Shown one piece after another: positions 1-8,082 of a DNA stretch of 40,145 bases. How positions within the stretch are numbered: position 1 is the first letter of the stretch; each line of letters opens with the position of its first letter. Under the pieces are notes generated by a model. The model was not told the origin of the DNA. It saw only the letters and a list, made by a program, of their open reading frames with translations, and searched no databases. The stretch is from the NCBI GenBank assembly GCA_020630015.1, contig JAHDCF010000025.1:1-40145 (forward strand), in the 5' to 3' direction. The translations under genes were made by a program, and so were the position numbers. Source of the DNA: Planktomarina sp. GTDB taxonomy: Bacteria; Pseudomonadota; Alphaproteobacteria; Rhodobacterales; Rhodobacteraceae.

Positions 1-53
1 CGCAGCGGATTGCAAATCCGTGTACACCGGTTCGATTCCGGTACTCGCCTCCA
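1..53 (+). tRNA. tRNA-Cys (GCA), 3' part
   Basis: Partial tRNA whose 5' end lies before the window. The anticodon loop TTGCAAA (anticodon GCA) is flanked by the GCGGA/TCCGT stem. A TΨC arm with TTCGATT loop follows, then the acceptor strand and an encoded CCA at 51–53. The discriminator base is T, as expected for tRNA-Cys. Confidence 0.93.
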
Positions 54-127
54 TGGAAAGCTCTTTTCAGCATAAAAAACCTGCGAAACGCTCACGAATT
101 CGAAGTATTGCTGACTAACGATCCGAT

Positions 128-164
128 TTGCCGGAAATCATCCAATTCCTATACTTTGGGATAT
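128..164 (+). promoter_or_regulatory. Putative promoter and operator of the alg44-alg8 operon
   Basis: A -35-like TTGCCG (128–133) and a -10-like TATACT (150–155) are separated by 16 bases, giving a leader of about 75 bases before the GTG at 237. The -10 lies inside CTATACTTTGGGATAT (149–164), which matches 14 of 16 bases of a motif upstream of the FIST gene (12107–12122, minus strand). GGATA (159–163) also forms an inverted repeat with TATCC (170–174). The function as an operator is inference. The remainder of 54–236 shows nothing else. Confidence 0.45.
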
Positions 165-236
165 CAGAGTATCCATCTTTGCCCATGACCCTTAGGCGGA
201 AACTGGTACTCAATCTTCAGGAAATGGAGAATTGGT

Positions 237-1649
237 GTGGATATTCGTCATGAGAGGGCGCTGCCTGACCTTGAATATCGGGTTCAAGCGCCGCTGGTGT
301 TAACACTGGCGAACACGAAAAAACAGATTGAGATCCGGGAATGGTCGCTTGCGGGCATCATTTATCCCGAGGATATCAACGTCTTGCCACAGCGAGGAGA
401 GCTGACGATTCCTTTTCAGGGAATTGATCTATCATTCCCTGTTACCTTCACCCAAGGCTCGTCGAAAAATGAACTCCTTTTCCAAGATCTGACAGGTCGT
501 CAACGCGAAACGCTGGCTGTGTTTTATCGTTCGATCTTATCTGGAAAAATGGCCAGTTCTGAAACCATGATCACAGCGTTGGATACGCCTGTCGATCTGA
601 TCCCAATGGGCGAAACCGAAGAAGAAACCAGTGCGGGGCAAAAAGAAAAAAGCCCAAGAATTTTACGGATCATTTGGAACGTAGCCTTTTATTTCATTTT
701 GGCCGCGCTGCTATTTATTCTCATCGGTGGGCAGATTTGGTCCAAGCTAACCACAGTACAGATCACCGGCGGGCGTGTAATGGCACCCGTGCTCGCTCTC
801 TCCGCCCCAGAAGCAGCGTATGTGGATCGAATTCTAGTGCAGGAAGGAGATGCCGTTTCCCAAGGTCAGGTTCTGATCCGTATGTCCGATCCGGATCGTG
901 AAAGTGACGTCGAAGATATTCGTAAAGATTTGCCCTATGCCAAATCACGTGTGCGCGAAGCGCGGGCACTGCTTGAAGCGCATCTGGCTCAAAAATCAGT
1001 ATATCGCGCCCCATTCGAACAAAATTTGGATCGTGCTTTGGCGCAACGTTCACTGCGTGACTTGCTGGGGTATTATAACATGGACGGCGTGTTATTGGCA
1101 TTGTCGAACTTGGAAAAGTTTGATCAAGGGCAAGCCCCAATCGATAGCGATTTTCACAAAATTACATCGAAACTTAAATCAGACCTTAATCAAGCCAAGG
1201 ATGCAGAAAGCAGGTTAAAACGCGATCTTTCAAACGCCAAAGATGCCGCGCGTGCATTGGATGTGATTGCCAAAGCGGATGGTTTTGTTGCTGAAATTCC
1301 GGTGCTTCAGAATGAATATGTGCATCGCGGCCAGCCCTTGATGACATTCGAGGAAAATACCGCACGTCAATTGCGAGGTTGGATTAGTGAACATCGGGCA
1401 AAAGCAATCTTTGTCGGAATGATCGCCAAAGTCGAAATCACCGATGTCACGGGCACGCGTTCCATAGATGCCCAAATCATTGATATCTTTGCCGGGGTGG
1501 ATCCAGCAACCGATAAGGGTTTTGGCGCAATTGTGACGTTGTCCCTGCCCGATCTTCAGGCGCAGGAAACGCGAGACATTTTGCGCCCAGACGCCCCAGT
1601 CACAATTCGTGCCTTAAAGCCTTGGGCGACACGTTGGGGGACATGGTAA
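237..1649 (+). CDS. alg44: Alg44-like PilZ/membrane-fusion protein for polysaccharide synthesis
   Basis: 470 aa with GTG start; GGAGA at 226–230 is correctly spaced, and no closer in-frame ATG fits. The order is an N-terminal PilZ-like domain (about residues 10–115), one transmembrane helix (about 145–167), and a periplasmic HlyD-type part with a lipoyl-like half (about 178–220), a long coiled-coil hairpin (about 220–345) and a closing β-region. This PilZ–TM–HlyD architecture is that of Alg44, the c-di-GMP-responsive co-polymerase of mannuronan synthase. The PilZ loop reads EWSLAG, close to (D/N)xSxxG, but the usual RxxxR is not recognisable (only R15 aligns), so c-di-GMP binding is uncertain. 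The stop overlaps the start of the adjacent Alg8-like gene (TAATG), so translational coupling is likely. Confidence 0.82.
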   Translation: MDIRHERALPDLEYRVQAPLVLTLANTKKQIEIREWSLAGIIYPEDINVLPQRGELTIPFQGIDLSFPVTFTQGSSKNELLFQDLTGRQRETLAVFYRSILSGKMASSETMITALDTPVDLIPMGETEEETSAGQKEKSPRILRIIWNVAFYFILAALLFILIGGQIWSKLTTVQITGGRVMAPVLALSAPEAAYVDRILVQEGDAVSQGQVLIRMSDPDRESDVEDIRKDLPYAKSRVREARALLEAHLAQKSVYRAPFEQNLDRALAQRSLRDLLGYYNMDGVLLALSNLEKFDQGQAPIDSDFHKITSKLKSDLNQAKDAESRLKRDLSNAKDAARALDVIAKADGFVAEIPVLQNEYVHRGQPLMTFEENTARQLRGWISEHRAKAIFVGMIAKVEITDVTGTRSIDAQIIDIFAGVDPATDKGFGAIVTLSLPDLQAQETRDILRPDAPVTIRALKPWATRWGTW

Positions 1650-3238
1650 TGTATGCTCCCTCCTCCGATTATGCCTTTGACAAAGACCTAACTGTTCGCC
1701 TTCGCGATCTGAAGGCACCTGCCAAGCGTGGTTTGGCAAAATGGTCAATTCGACAAATGTTTTTGATGTTCACCATTGCAATGATCTTATTGTGGTTGTT
1801 GGTATCTTTGTCGAACCGCTTTTTTGTGCCTGAAGTTCAGCACATCACATTCACCTTAGGCGCATTGGGCATGTGGCGTTTTGGATGGTGGTTTACACAC
1901 GCAGTGCGCGCTGAAATTTATCGCCGGTCGCGGTTTCCCAAGATGCGCGCAGCCGCGCAGCGTCTTTGGGATCAAGGTTGGCGCCCGCGCCGCCTTCATA
2001 TTCAGATGACCACCTATTACGAAGAACCTGCGATCACCAAACGCGTCATCGGGTCCATCCTCTCGCAGATCCGGCGCGAGCGCATTCCAACAACTTTGTA
2101 TATTGGAACTGGTTCTGCTTATGATGAACAAATCATTCGTGATTTTGTGGAAACCCACAGCCAAGATATCCCCGGTGATTTGGCGGATCTGGTTTTCATT
2201 CGTCAAAACCAGCCAGGCAAACGAATGGCCATTGGTCTGATCGTCCGCGCCATCAACAGAAACGGTGTCGAAAAGGATGATCTGGTCATCTTTATGGACG
2301 GCGACGCCCTTTATGGCGACGATGTATTGGAAAAAACTCTGTCGATGTTTGGTGCCGATCCTGAATTACAGGCTTTGACCACAGATGAAGAAGTCATCTG
2401 TTACGGACCAAAATGGATCGCAAATTGGCTGGACATGCGCTTTGCACAACGCCGTTTGGCCATGCAATCCCACGCGATTTCCGGCAAAGTATTGACCCTT
2501 ACTGGACGTATGAGCGTGTTTCGCGCGGAACATATGTTAAGCCTAAAATTCATCCGCACGATTGAAGCGGATCATTTGGATCATTGGCTGTGGGGTCGCT
2601 TTCGGTTTTTGTCTGGTGACGATAAATCAACTTGGTATCACATGCTGACCCAAGGTGCGAAAATGACCTACGTGCCTGACGCGACCGTTTACACGATCGA
2701 AGTCATCAAAGAAAATGGCATGCAGCGCATGGTTCAAAACTTTCGCCGGTGGTCTGGTAATATGCTTCGCAACGGCAGCCGCGCAATCGCACTTGGGCCT
2801 CGCCGCGTGAACCCCTTTATTTGGTGGTGTTTGGTGGACCAAAGATTGGCAATGTGGACCATGATGGTCAGTCCTGCTTTGGCAGTTCTGGGCACGATCG
2901 TGGCACCGGATTACATTTGGTCATGCCTCATCTGGATCATCTTTTCTCGGGTTGTTTTGTGCATCTTTTTGTTTACGCACAGTCGTCGTGTGGATCTGAG
3001 CTGGCCGTTTATTTTGTATCTGAACCAGATCATTAACGCGTCTGTTAAAATTTTTATGATTTTCCATTTGTCCAAGCAGAAATGGTCAAACCGCGGAAAT
3101 CAATCTAGCCAATCTGGCGAAGGTTGGCTGGCAAGTGCCCAAAACGGTATGGCCAAGTTCCAACTTATCACCACGGTTGTGGGCTTCATCTATTTGCTGT
3201 CCTGTTTGGTCGGCCTTGTTCCATTTCCTACATTTTAA
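1649..3238 (+). CDS. alg8: Alg8-like family 2 glycosyltransferase (mannuronan synthase type)
   Basis: 529 aa from the ATG overlapping the previous stop; GGGGGA at 1636–1641 sits 7 bases upstream. ATG 1643 and TTG 1622 are possible longer starts. There are two N-terminal membrane helices, a cytoplasmic GT2 domain and several C-terminal helices. Visible GT2 motifs are FMDGDALYGDD (metal/nucleotide binding), SGDDKSTWY (the catalytic-base 'TED' position, close to the Alg8 form) and FRRWSGNMLRN (the QxxRW position). With Alg44 and a GDP-mannose dehydrogenase nearby, the expected reaction is polymerisation of GDP-mannuronate at the inner membrane. The actual sugar is inferred. The gene ends before an intrinsic terminator. 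Confidence 0.82.
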   Translation: MYAPSSDYAFDKDLTVRLRDLKAPAKRGLAKWSIRQMFLMFTIAMILLWLLVSLSNRFFVPEVQHITFTLGALGMWRFGWWFTHAVRAEIYRRSRFPKMRAAAQRLWDQGWRPRRLHIQMTTYYEEPAITKRVIGSILSQIRRERIPTTLYIGTGSAYDEQIIRDFVETHSQDIPGDLADLVFIRQNQPGKRMAIGLIVRAINRNGVEKDDLVIFMDGDALYGDDVLEKTLSMFGADPELQALTTDEEVICYGPKWIANWLDMRFAQRRLAMQSHAISGKVLTLTGRMSVFRAEHMLSLKFIRTIEADHLDHWLWGRFRFLSGDDKSTWYHMLTQGAKMTYVPDATVYTIEVIKENGMQRMVQNFRRWSGNMLRNGSRAIALGPRRVNPFIWWCLVDQRLAMWTMMVSPALAVLGTIVAPDYIWSCLIWIIFSRVVLCIFLFTHSRRVDLSWPFILYLNQIINASVKIFMIFHLSKQKWSNRGNQSSQSGEGWLASAQNGMAKFQLITTVVGFIYLLSCLVGLVPFPTF

Positions 3239-3351
3239 CAAGGGGATCAAACCAAGTTCACAGCAAACAAAAAATGACTGCAAACCAACTGCAGCACTGA
3301 ATATGTGTCTATTGGTTCATCTCTCACATTTCCTTTGCAATAGATACATCT

Positions 3352-3382
3352 TGCCCGGCCTTTTTGGCCGGGCATTTTATTT
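3352..3382 (+). terminator. Rho-independent terminator after alg8
   Basis: A nine-base-pair stem TGCCCGGCC (3352–3360) / GGCCGGGCA (3366–3374) encloses a TTTTT loop and is followed by TTTTATTT. It separates the alg44-alg8 unit from algD. The rest of 3239–3536 holds only the algD leader. Confidence 0.9.
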
Positions 3383-3454
3383 CACGTTCCATTTTATCAA
3401 ATTCTCAGCGCCATATCCAAAGGGATAGGTGACCTGCCCAATTTTACACAAATC

Positions 3455-3460
3455 TATACT
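3455..3460 (+). promoter_or_regulatory. Possible -10 element for algD
   Basis: TATACT lies 77 bases before the algD ATG in the context CTATACTTCCCC. The eight bases CTATACTT (3454–3461) are identical to those in the alg44 and FIST leaders. No good -35 hexamer is visible, which would fit an activator-dependent promoter but is weak evidence alone. Confidence 0.3.
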
Positions 3461-3536
3461 TCCCCCACAAAACATAAGTTTTTCAATCCCTTATGAACAG
3501 TTTCAGAGTGATGAACCTATCAAAGGACTATGAAAA

Positions 3537-4931
3537 ATGTTGAACGCTGCAATCAATTCTAATGCTGCGACACCGCTTGCGCCGCTGCACATCGTTGGTG
3601 AAAAACCATCAATCTCGATTGTCGGCTTGGGCTATGTGGGTGCTGTGTCAACCGCATGTTTGTCGAGCTTGGGTCACCGCATCGTTGGTGTTGATTTGGA
3701 TGAAACCAAAATCGCCCAAATTGGGGAAGGCAAAGCCCCCATTCACGAAGCCAACTTGGAAAAACTTCTGTCCGAAGGGGTTGATGCACAGCTTATCACA
3801 ACCACAAACGACCTTGTAGATGCGGTTGCCGATACTGACGTCACCTTTGTTTCTGTTGGCACACCGACATCTGAAGATGGTGGATGTGATTACCGTTTCA
3901 TCGAAAGCGCCGCCCGATCCATTGGTGAAGGAATTGCGCTGAAATCTGATTTCCACGTTGTTGTCATGCGCTGTTCGATCCCTCCCGGAACAACAATGAG
4001 GGTAATGACACCGATTATCGAAGAATATTCAGGCAAAAAACTGGGTGATGGCTTCGGCGTTTGCTTCAATCCTGAATTCCTGCGCGAAGGCGTGGCAGTA
4101 GCCGATTTTTATGCCCCCCCCAAAACTGTCATTGGCGCCACATGTGAAAAATCAGCGGACATTTTGAAATCTGTCTATTCACCGGTGGATGACACGCCGA
4201 TCATCACATCCATCGAGACAGCCGAGATGGTTAAATATGTCGATAATGTTTGGCATGCCGCCAAAGTTTGTTTCGCAAACGAAGTTGGCCGTCTTTGCAA
4301 ACCATTAAACGTCGACAGCCATGATGTGATGGATGTGTTTGTTCAAGACACAAAACTGAACCTATCCCCCTATTATCTGAAGCCAGGTTTTGCATACGGT
4401 GGGTCCTGTCTGCCGAAAGAAGTTCGTGCGGTAACGCACATTGCAAAGGGCCTGGGTGTGTCTTTGCCAATGATCGAAAACTTAGACGTTTCAAACAAAG
4501 CTCATATCGATGCGGCCACGCAAATGGCAGAAGCAACACAGGCCAAAACGGTTGCTGTACTGGGTTTGGCATTCAAACCCGGCACCGATGATTTGCGCGA
4601 AAGCCCGATTTTGGAGGTGATTGCAGATTTGCATGCCAAAGGTATCAAAGTTCAAATCCACGACCCAGCCATCACAACACAGACGCCCCTGGCGGGACAG
4701 TTGGCTTATGTTCAACACGGAAGTTCCGGCCTGCGCGATGTCGCCCCGGCCTTGCCAGAAATGATCTGCGAAAACATCGAAGGCGCTGTTCAAAACGCTG
4801 ACGCCATTTTGGTGACCCAGAAGAACAAAGCTTACGCTACGGCCGCCAAGGAAAGCACGCTGCCGGTAATTGATCTGGTGCGATTGTTTGACGGTGAAAC
4901 ACCCGAAAACTGCACAGGTATCGGCTGGTAA
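3537..4931 (+). CDS. algD: GDP-mannose 6-dehydrogenase (AlgD type)
   Basis: 464 aa of the UDP-glucose/GDP-mannose dehydrogenase family, oxidising GDP-mannose to GDP-mannuronate with two NAD+. The Rossmann motif GLGYVGA is at 30–36 and NPEFLREG near 178–185. EMVKYVDNVWHAAKV follows near 230–244, and the catalytic cysteine is C291 in FAYGGSCLPKE. The wording around NVWHAAK and QDTKLNLSPYYLKPGF resembles Pseudomonas AlgD more than UDP-glucose dehydrogenases. The protein carries about 24 extra N-terminal residues. AAAGGA (3522–3527) sits 9 bases before the ATG. An out-of-frame ATG at 3530 opens a 10-codon frame but is too close to that ribosome site. It is probably cotranscribed with the following RTX gene. 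Confidence 0.9.
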   Translation: MLNAAINSNAATPLAPLHIVGEKPSISIVGLGYVGAVSTACLSSLGHRIVGVDLDETKIAQIGEGKAPIHEANLEKLLSEGVDAQLITTTNDLVDAVADTDVTFVSVGTPTSEDGGCDYRFIESAARSIGEGIALKSDFHVVVMRCSIPPGTTMRVMTPIIEEYSGKKLGDGFGVCFNPEFLREGVAVADFYAPPKTVIGATCEKSADILKSVYSPVDDTPIITSIETAEMVKYVDNVWHAAKVCFANEVGRLCKPLNVDSHDVMDVFVQDTKLNLSPYYLKPGFAYGGSCLPKEVRAVTHIAKGLGVSLPMIENLDVSNKAHIDAATQMAEATQAKTVAVLGLAFKPGTDDLRESPILEVIADLHAKGIKVQIHDPAITTQTPLAGQLAYVQHGSSGLRDVAPALPEMICENIEGAVQNADAILVTQKNKAYATAAKESTLPVIDLVRLFDGETPENCTGIGW

Positions 4932-4973
4932 CCCCGGCCAAATTCTCTCCCCTCTTCTTTAAGGACTATGACG

Positions 4974-7448
4974 ATGACTGACCAAATCTTTGGAACAAAT
5001 CTGAACGACATTCTAAGTGTCCTTCAGCCAGGTTCCGTCGTGAACGGCCTTGCCGGTGACGATGAAATCACCGGCGGCTCTGGAAACGACACAATCTTCG
5101 GAGACTTTCAAAACGAAAACCTGTTAACCCAGGTCGAAGATGCCAACAGCTTTGCCGATTATGCCAATACCGGAGACTGGCAAGTGGCAAATGGCGACGA
5201 TGGGCACAGCAAAATGACCCAAGTGGTCACAACCGAAGATGGCGTGTCTTACTCTGTCTCATTCGAAAGTGCCGCAAACCTTGGCGCCGGTTATACAGGC
5301 GGTGCGATCGAAGTTGTTTGGAATGGTGACGTTGTCGGAACATTCACCTCTGAAACAGGCGTGTTTGAAACCCATTCAATCGAAGTTGTTGGCACTGGTG
5401 GTGAAGATGTGTTGACCTTCCGATCTGTGGATTACACGCCGGAAAACGGGCCCACAATTATGACCGATGGTCCGATCAATTATTATGAAACGACCGTTGA
5501 AATTGCTGGCCAAGAGGTAACAGTAAACGCAGTCGCACCGGGCCAACCTGGATTATATCAAGTTTTGAATGGTACGCTTCATACCTTTGATGTTGAAACC
5601 CAAACATATATCCAAGCAGGATCTGACGCGACTGTAACGATCAATGGCATCGGCTTTAACCAAGAAGACGATCTGTTTTACGGAATCGCAGTCAGCAATG
5701 GCACCGACAGCCTCGGCAATCCGGTCGAACGCACCGACATCATGATGATCGATGCACATGGCAACAGCTATCGTATTGGCGAAGGGCCTTACGCATCATG
5801 GACCGGGGATTTCGACGACCAAGGAAATCTTTGGTCATTCCATTCGAGCATGGATCGCATTACTGTTATCGATGTTGATCAATTTGATGCCGATGGAAAT
5901 CCTGTGGTTGAGGTCTTCAAATTCCCCAACAACATGATCACAGAGCGCGTTTGGGACGTGGCCTATAATGCCGAAACACAACAGTTCATGGGCCTTGTTG
6001 GACCATCTGCAGAAGGTGAACCAGGTCAATTGATGATCATCGACATTTCAAACGTAGAAAATGGTGGTGAACCTGAATTTTCCTTCATCGAGATCACAGG
6101 AACGATGATCGACGGCACTGCGGAAGATGGCCTTCCACGCATGACATTTGGGTCTGCTGTTATCGATGGTGATGGCAACTTATACGTAGGTGGTAACGGC
6201 GGCGACCACGATATGAATGATGCAACAGGCATATCTGGTGGTATCTATCGTGTCGTCACCGACCAAGACACGGGTACCGGTCACTTGGAATTGGTGACAG
6301 AAGCGCCAAGGGCCTATTCCAACGATGGTGCCAGTGATCCACGCGCACTTGATCTCTTTGCTGTTACGGATCTCAACACAAGTGTTTTGATACGAACTCC
6401 TGAACTTACCGAAGTAGAACTCGAAGATGGCAGTTACAATGATACCATCAGTTCAGGATCAGACAGCGATGTGGTTTTTGGCGGTTACGGCGATGACGTG
6501 GTAACGGGCGAAGGACGCGGCGATAACTTGTCTGGGAACGAAGGCGACGACCAAATCTACGGTGGGAACGCACCGGGCGTCTTCTCAAGCATCGTTTCGT
6601 ATTATGACGATGCTGGCTTGCGATATGACCAATTCGGGAACCTGCTGCCGGATGACGATGACCAATTGTTCGGTGGAACCGGGCAGGATCTTCTCAGAGG
6701 GTCAGCCGGTCACGATACCCTTTATGGAGGGGACGGTGATGACCAATTGTCAGGCGGATCGGGTCTTGATGTTCTTTATGGGGATCTTGGTTCTGATCAA
6801 ATGTCCGGCGGTGGACAAGATGACTTCATTTTCGGCGGTCAAGGCGACGACTTTTTGAGCGGAGGCTCTGGTTCAGACATCTTGAACGGGGAAACAGGCC
6901 AAGACACTTTGGAAGGCGGAAGTGGTAACGATTATCTAAATGGTGGTCTTGCAAACGACGACATCAACGGTGGTTCGGGCAATGACACAATCGAAGATGA
7001 CGGAGGCAGCGATCGAATTCGCGCCGGATCAGGCAACGATTCAATCAGCGCTGGTGATGGAAACGATTACATCAATGCGGGCAATGGCGACGACGTGATC
7101 GACGGCGGGGCCGGACGTGACCGGATCTATCTTGGGGCTGGCGAAGATGTCGCCAGTGGCGGAGAAGGATCAGATCGCTTCATCTTCCGTTCAGAAGATT
7201 TGGATGGAAGCAGCGACAGGATCGACGACTTCACCAACACCGGCAATGAACAGGATAGTCTAGATTTTAGCCAACTGGCACTTCTTGAAGATGGTCAAAC
7301 GCAGGAAGATTGGATGTCGCAAAATGTTTCGCAAGGCGCAGACAATTCGGTTGTTATCACACTCGACTCCGGCACGCTGACGCTGGTTGATCACAACAAC
7401 ATGGGTGATCAATTCCTTCAGTCAGTCTCTGACGCGATGATTTTCTAA
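4974..7448 (+). CDS. Large RTX calcium-binding secreted protein with propeller-like middle domain
   Basis: 824 aa from ATG 4974. AAGGA at 4961–4965 is 8 bases upstream, whereas ATG 4968 would be only 2 bases away. A short block of GGxGxD repeats sits at the N terminus (about 25–45). It is followed by a β-rich, possibly carbohydrate-binding region (about 50–190) and a propeller-like region with recurrent GN(L/S)Y/W blades (about 195–470). A long RTX array follows (about 495–740), then an acidic, hydrophobic-ending tail typical of type I secretion. There is no N-terminal signal peptide and no protease HExxH or epimerase motif that I can see. The position behind algD suggests a matrix or polymer-binding protein. 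No type I exporter is encoded nearby. Confidence 0.8.
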   Translation: MTDQIFGTNLNDILSVLQPGSVVNGLAGDDEITGGSGNDTIFGDFQNENLLTQVEDANSFADYANTGDWQVANGDDGHSKMTQVVTTEDGVSYSVSFESAANLGAGYTGGAIEVVWNGDVVGTFTSETGVFETHSIEVVGTGGEDVLTFRSVDYTPENGPTIMTDGPINYYETTVEIAGQEVTVNAVAPGQPGLYQVLNGTLHTFDVETQTYIQAGSDATVTINGIGFNQEDDLFYGIAVSNGTDSLGNPVERTDIMMIDAHGNSYRIGEGPYASWTGDFDDQGNLWSFHSSMDRITVIDVDQFDADGNPVVEVFKFPNNMITERVWDVAYNAETQQFMGLVGPSAEGEPGQLMIIDISNVENGGEPEFSFIEITGTMIDGTAEDGLPRMTFGSAVIDGDGNLYVGGNGGDHDMNDATGISGGIYRVVTDQDTGTGHLELVTEAPRAYSNDGASDPRALDLFAVTDLNTSVLIRTPELTEVELEDGSYNDTISSGSDSDVVFGGYGDDVVTGEGRGDNLSGNEGDDQIYGGNAPGVFSSIVSYYDDAGLRYDQFGNLLPDDDDQLFGGTGQDLLRGSAGHDTLYGGDGDDQLSGGSGLDVLYGDLGSDQMSGGGQDDFIFGGQGDDFLSGGSGSDILNGETGQDTLEGGSGNDYLNGGLANDDINGGSGNDTIEDDGGSDRIRAGSGNDSISAGDGNDYINAGNGDDVIDGGAGRDRIYLGAGEDVASGGEGSDRFIFRSEDLDGSSDRIDDFTNTGNEQDSLDFSQLALLEDGQTQEDWMSQNVSQGADNSVVITLDSGTLTLVDHNNMGDQFLQSVSDAMIF

Positions 7449-7456
7449 GAATGCAG

Positions 7457-7482
7457 GAGGCTGGTCAAAAAAGACCAGCCTC
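7457..7482. terminator. Bidirectional terminator between the RTX gene and the response regulator
   Basis: A ten-base-pair stem GAGGCTGGTC (7457–7466) / GACCAGCCTC (7473–7482) surrounds an A6 loop, with TTTC after it on the plus strand. It serves the converging genes. The hairpin includes the last codons and the stop codon of the minus-strand response regulator. Confidence 0.75.
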
Positions 7483-8082
7483 TTTCGCTATCATGGCTGC
7501 ATGTGTGCGATTTTTCGCTTCCAATTTGCGGCACAGCGTTTTCACGTGCAGTTTGATTGTAACTTCCTGCAGATCAAGATCCCGAGCAATTTCTTTGTTC
7601 GAAAGCCCCTGACAAAGCCCACCCAACACCTCTAATTCCCGAGGCGACAAACCTTTGGCAAGTTCGTTGGTTTCTTCTTCCTCTTCAGCGGTCATAAATT
7701 TAACCGGCACAAATGTTTCACCCGCAGCCATAAACCGAATGGCGTTCACCATGGATGCGGCTGCCATGGTTTTGGGCAAAAACCCAATCGCACCCGCATC
7801 AAGCGCCTGTTGGGCAATGGCTTTTGGGGCGATGCCCGACATTAAAGCAACGGGGAATGGATCACTTGCTTCTTTCGCTGCCGCCAATCCCTCCAACCCA
7901 TTCATGCCGGGCATTGAATAATCCAACAGGACCAATTGATACCGCTTGTTGGTTCGAATGGCTTCTAGTGCACTCTCAAGATCAGCGACAACATCGACCT
8001 CAAAATCGGTTTCTCGATCCAGAAACGCGGCTAACGTTTCGCGAACCAAATCATGGTCATCGGCAATCAAAATTCTGATCAT
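7465..8082 (-). CDS. NarL/FixJ-family (LuxR-type) response regulator
   Basis: 205 aa. The receiver domain (1–120) has acidic residues D9/D10, phospho-acceptor D54 in VLLDYSMPG and K104 in FLPK. A LuxR-type helix-turn-helix (about 142–202) begins LSPRELEVL and continues SNKEIARDL. The start overlaps the stop of the upstream hybrid kinase by four bases (ATGA), so it is the likely cognate output of that kinase. It would bind DNA as a dimer at inverted repeats; the imperfect palindrome upstream of the FIST gene and alg44 is a candidate site (inference). Its last codons form half of a bidirectional terminator. Confidence 0.9.
   Translation of the reverse strand: MIRILIADDHDLVRETLAAFLDRETDFEVDVVADLESALEAIRTNKRYQLVLLDYSMPGMNGLEGLAAAKEASDPFPVALMSGIAPKAIAQQALDAGAIGFLPKTMAAASMVNAIRFMAAGETFVPVKFMTAEEEEETNELAKGLSPRELEVLGGLCQGLSNKEIARDLDLQEVTIKLHVKTLCRKLEAKNRTHAAMIAKEAGLF

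Noticed and set aside
1-236. tRNA-Cys as an integration site for a polysaccharide island
   Set aside because: No repeat of the tRNA 3' end, integrase or mobility gene is visible in the window.
6460-7200. Apparent DNA repeat array
   Set aside because: The repetition is that of glycine/aspartate codons in RTX repeats, with diverged third positions, not a CRISPR or satellite.
4974-7448. RTX protein as an AlgE-type mannuronan epimerase or serralysin protease
   Set aside because: No β-helix repeats with epimerase active-site residues and no HExxH zinc motif were found.
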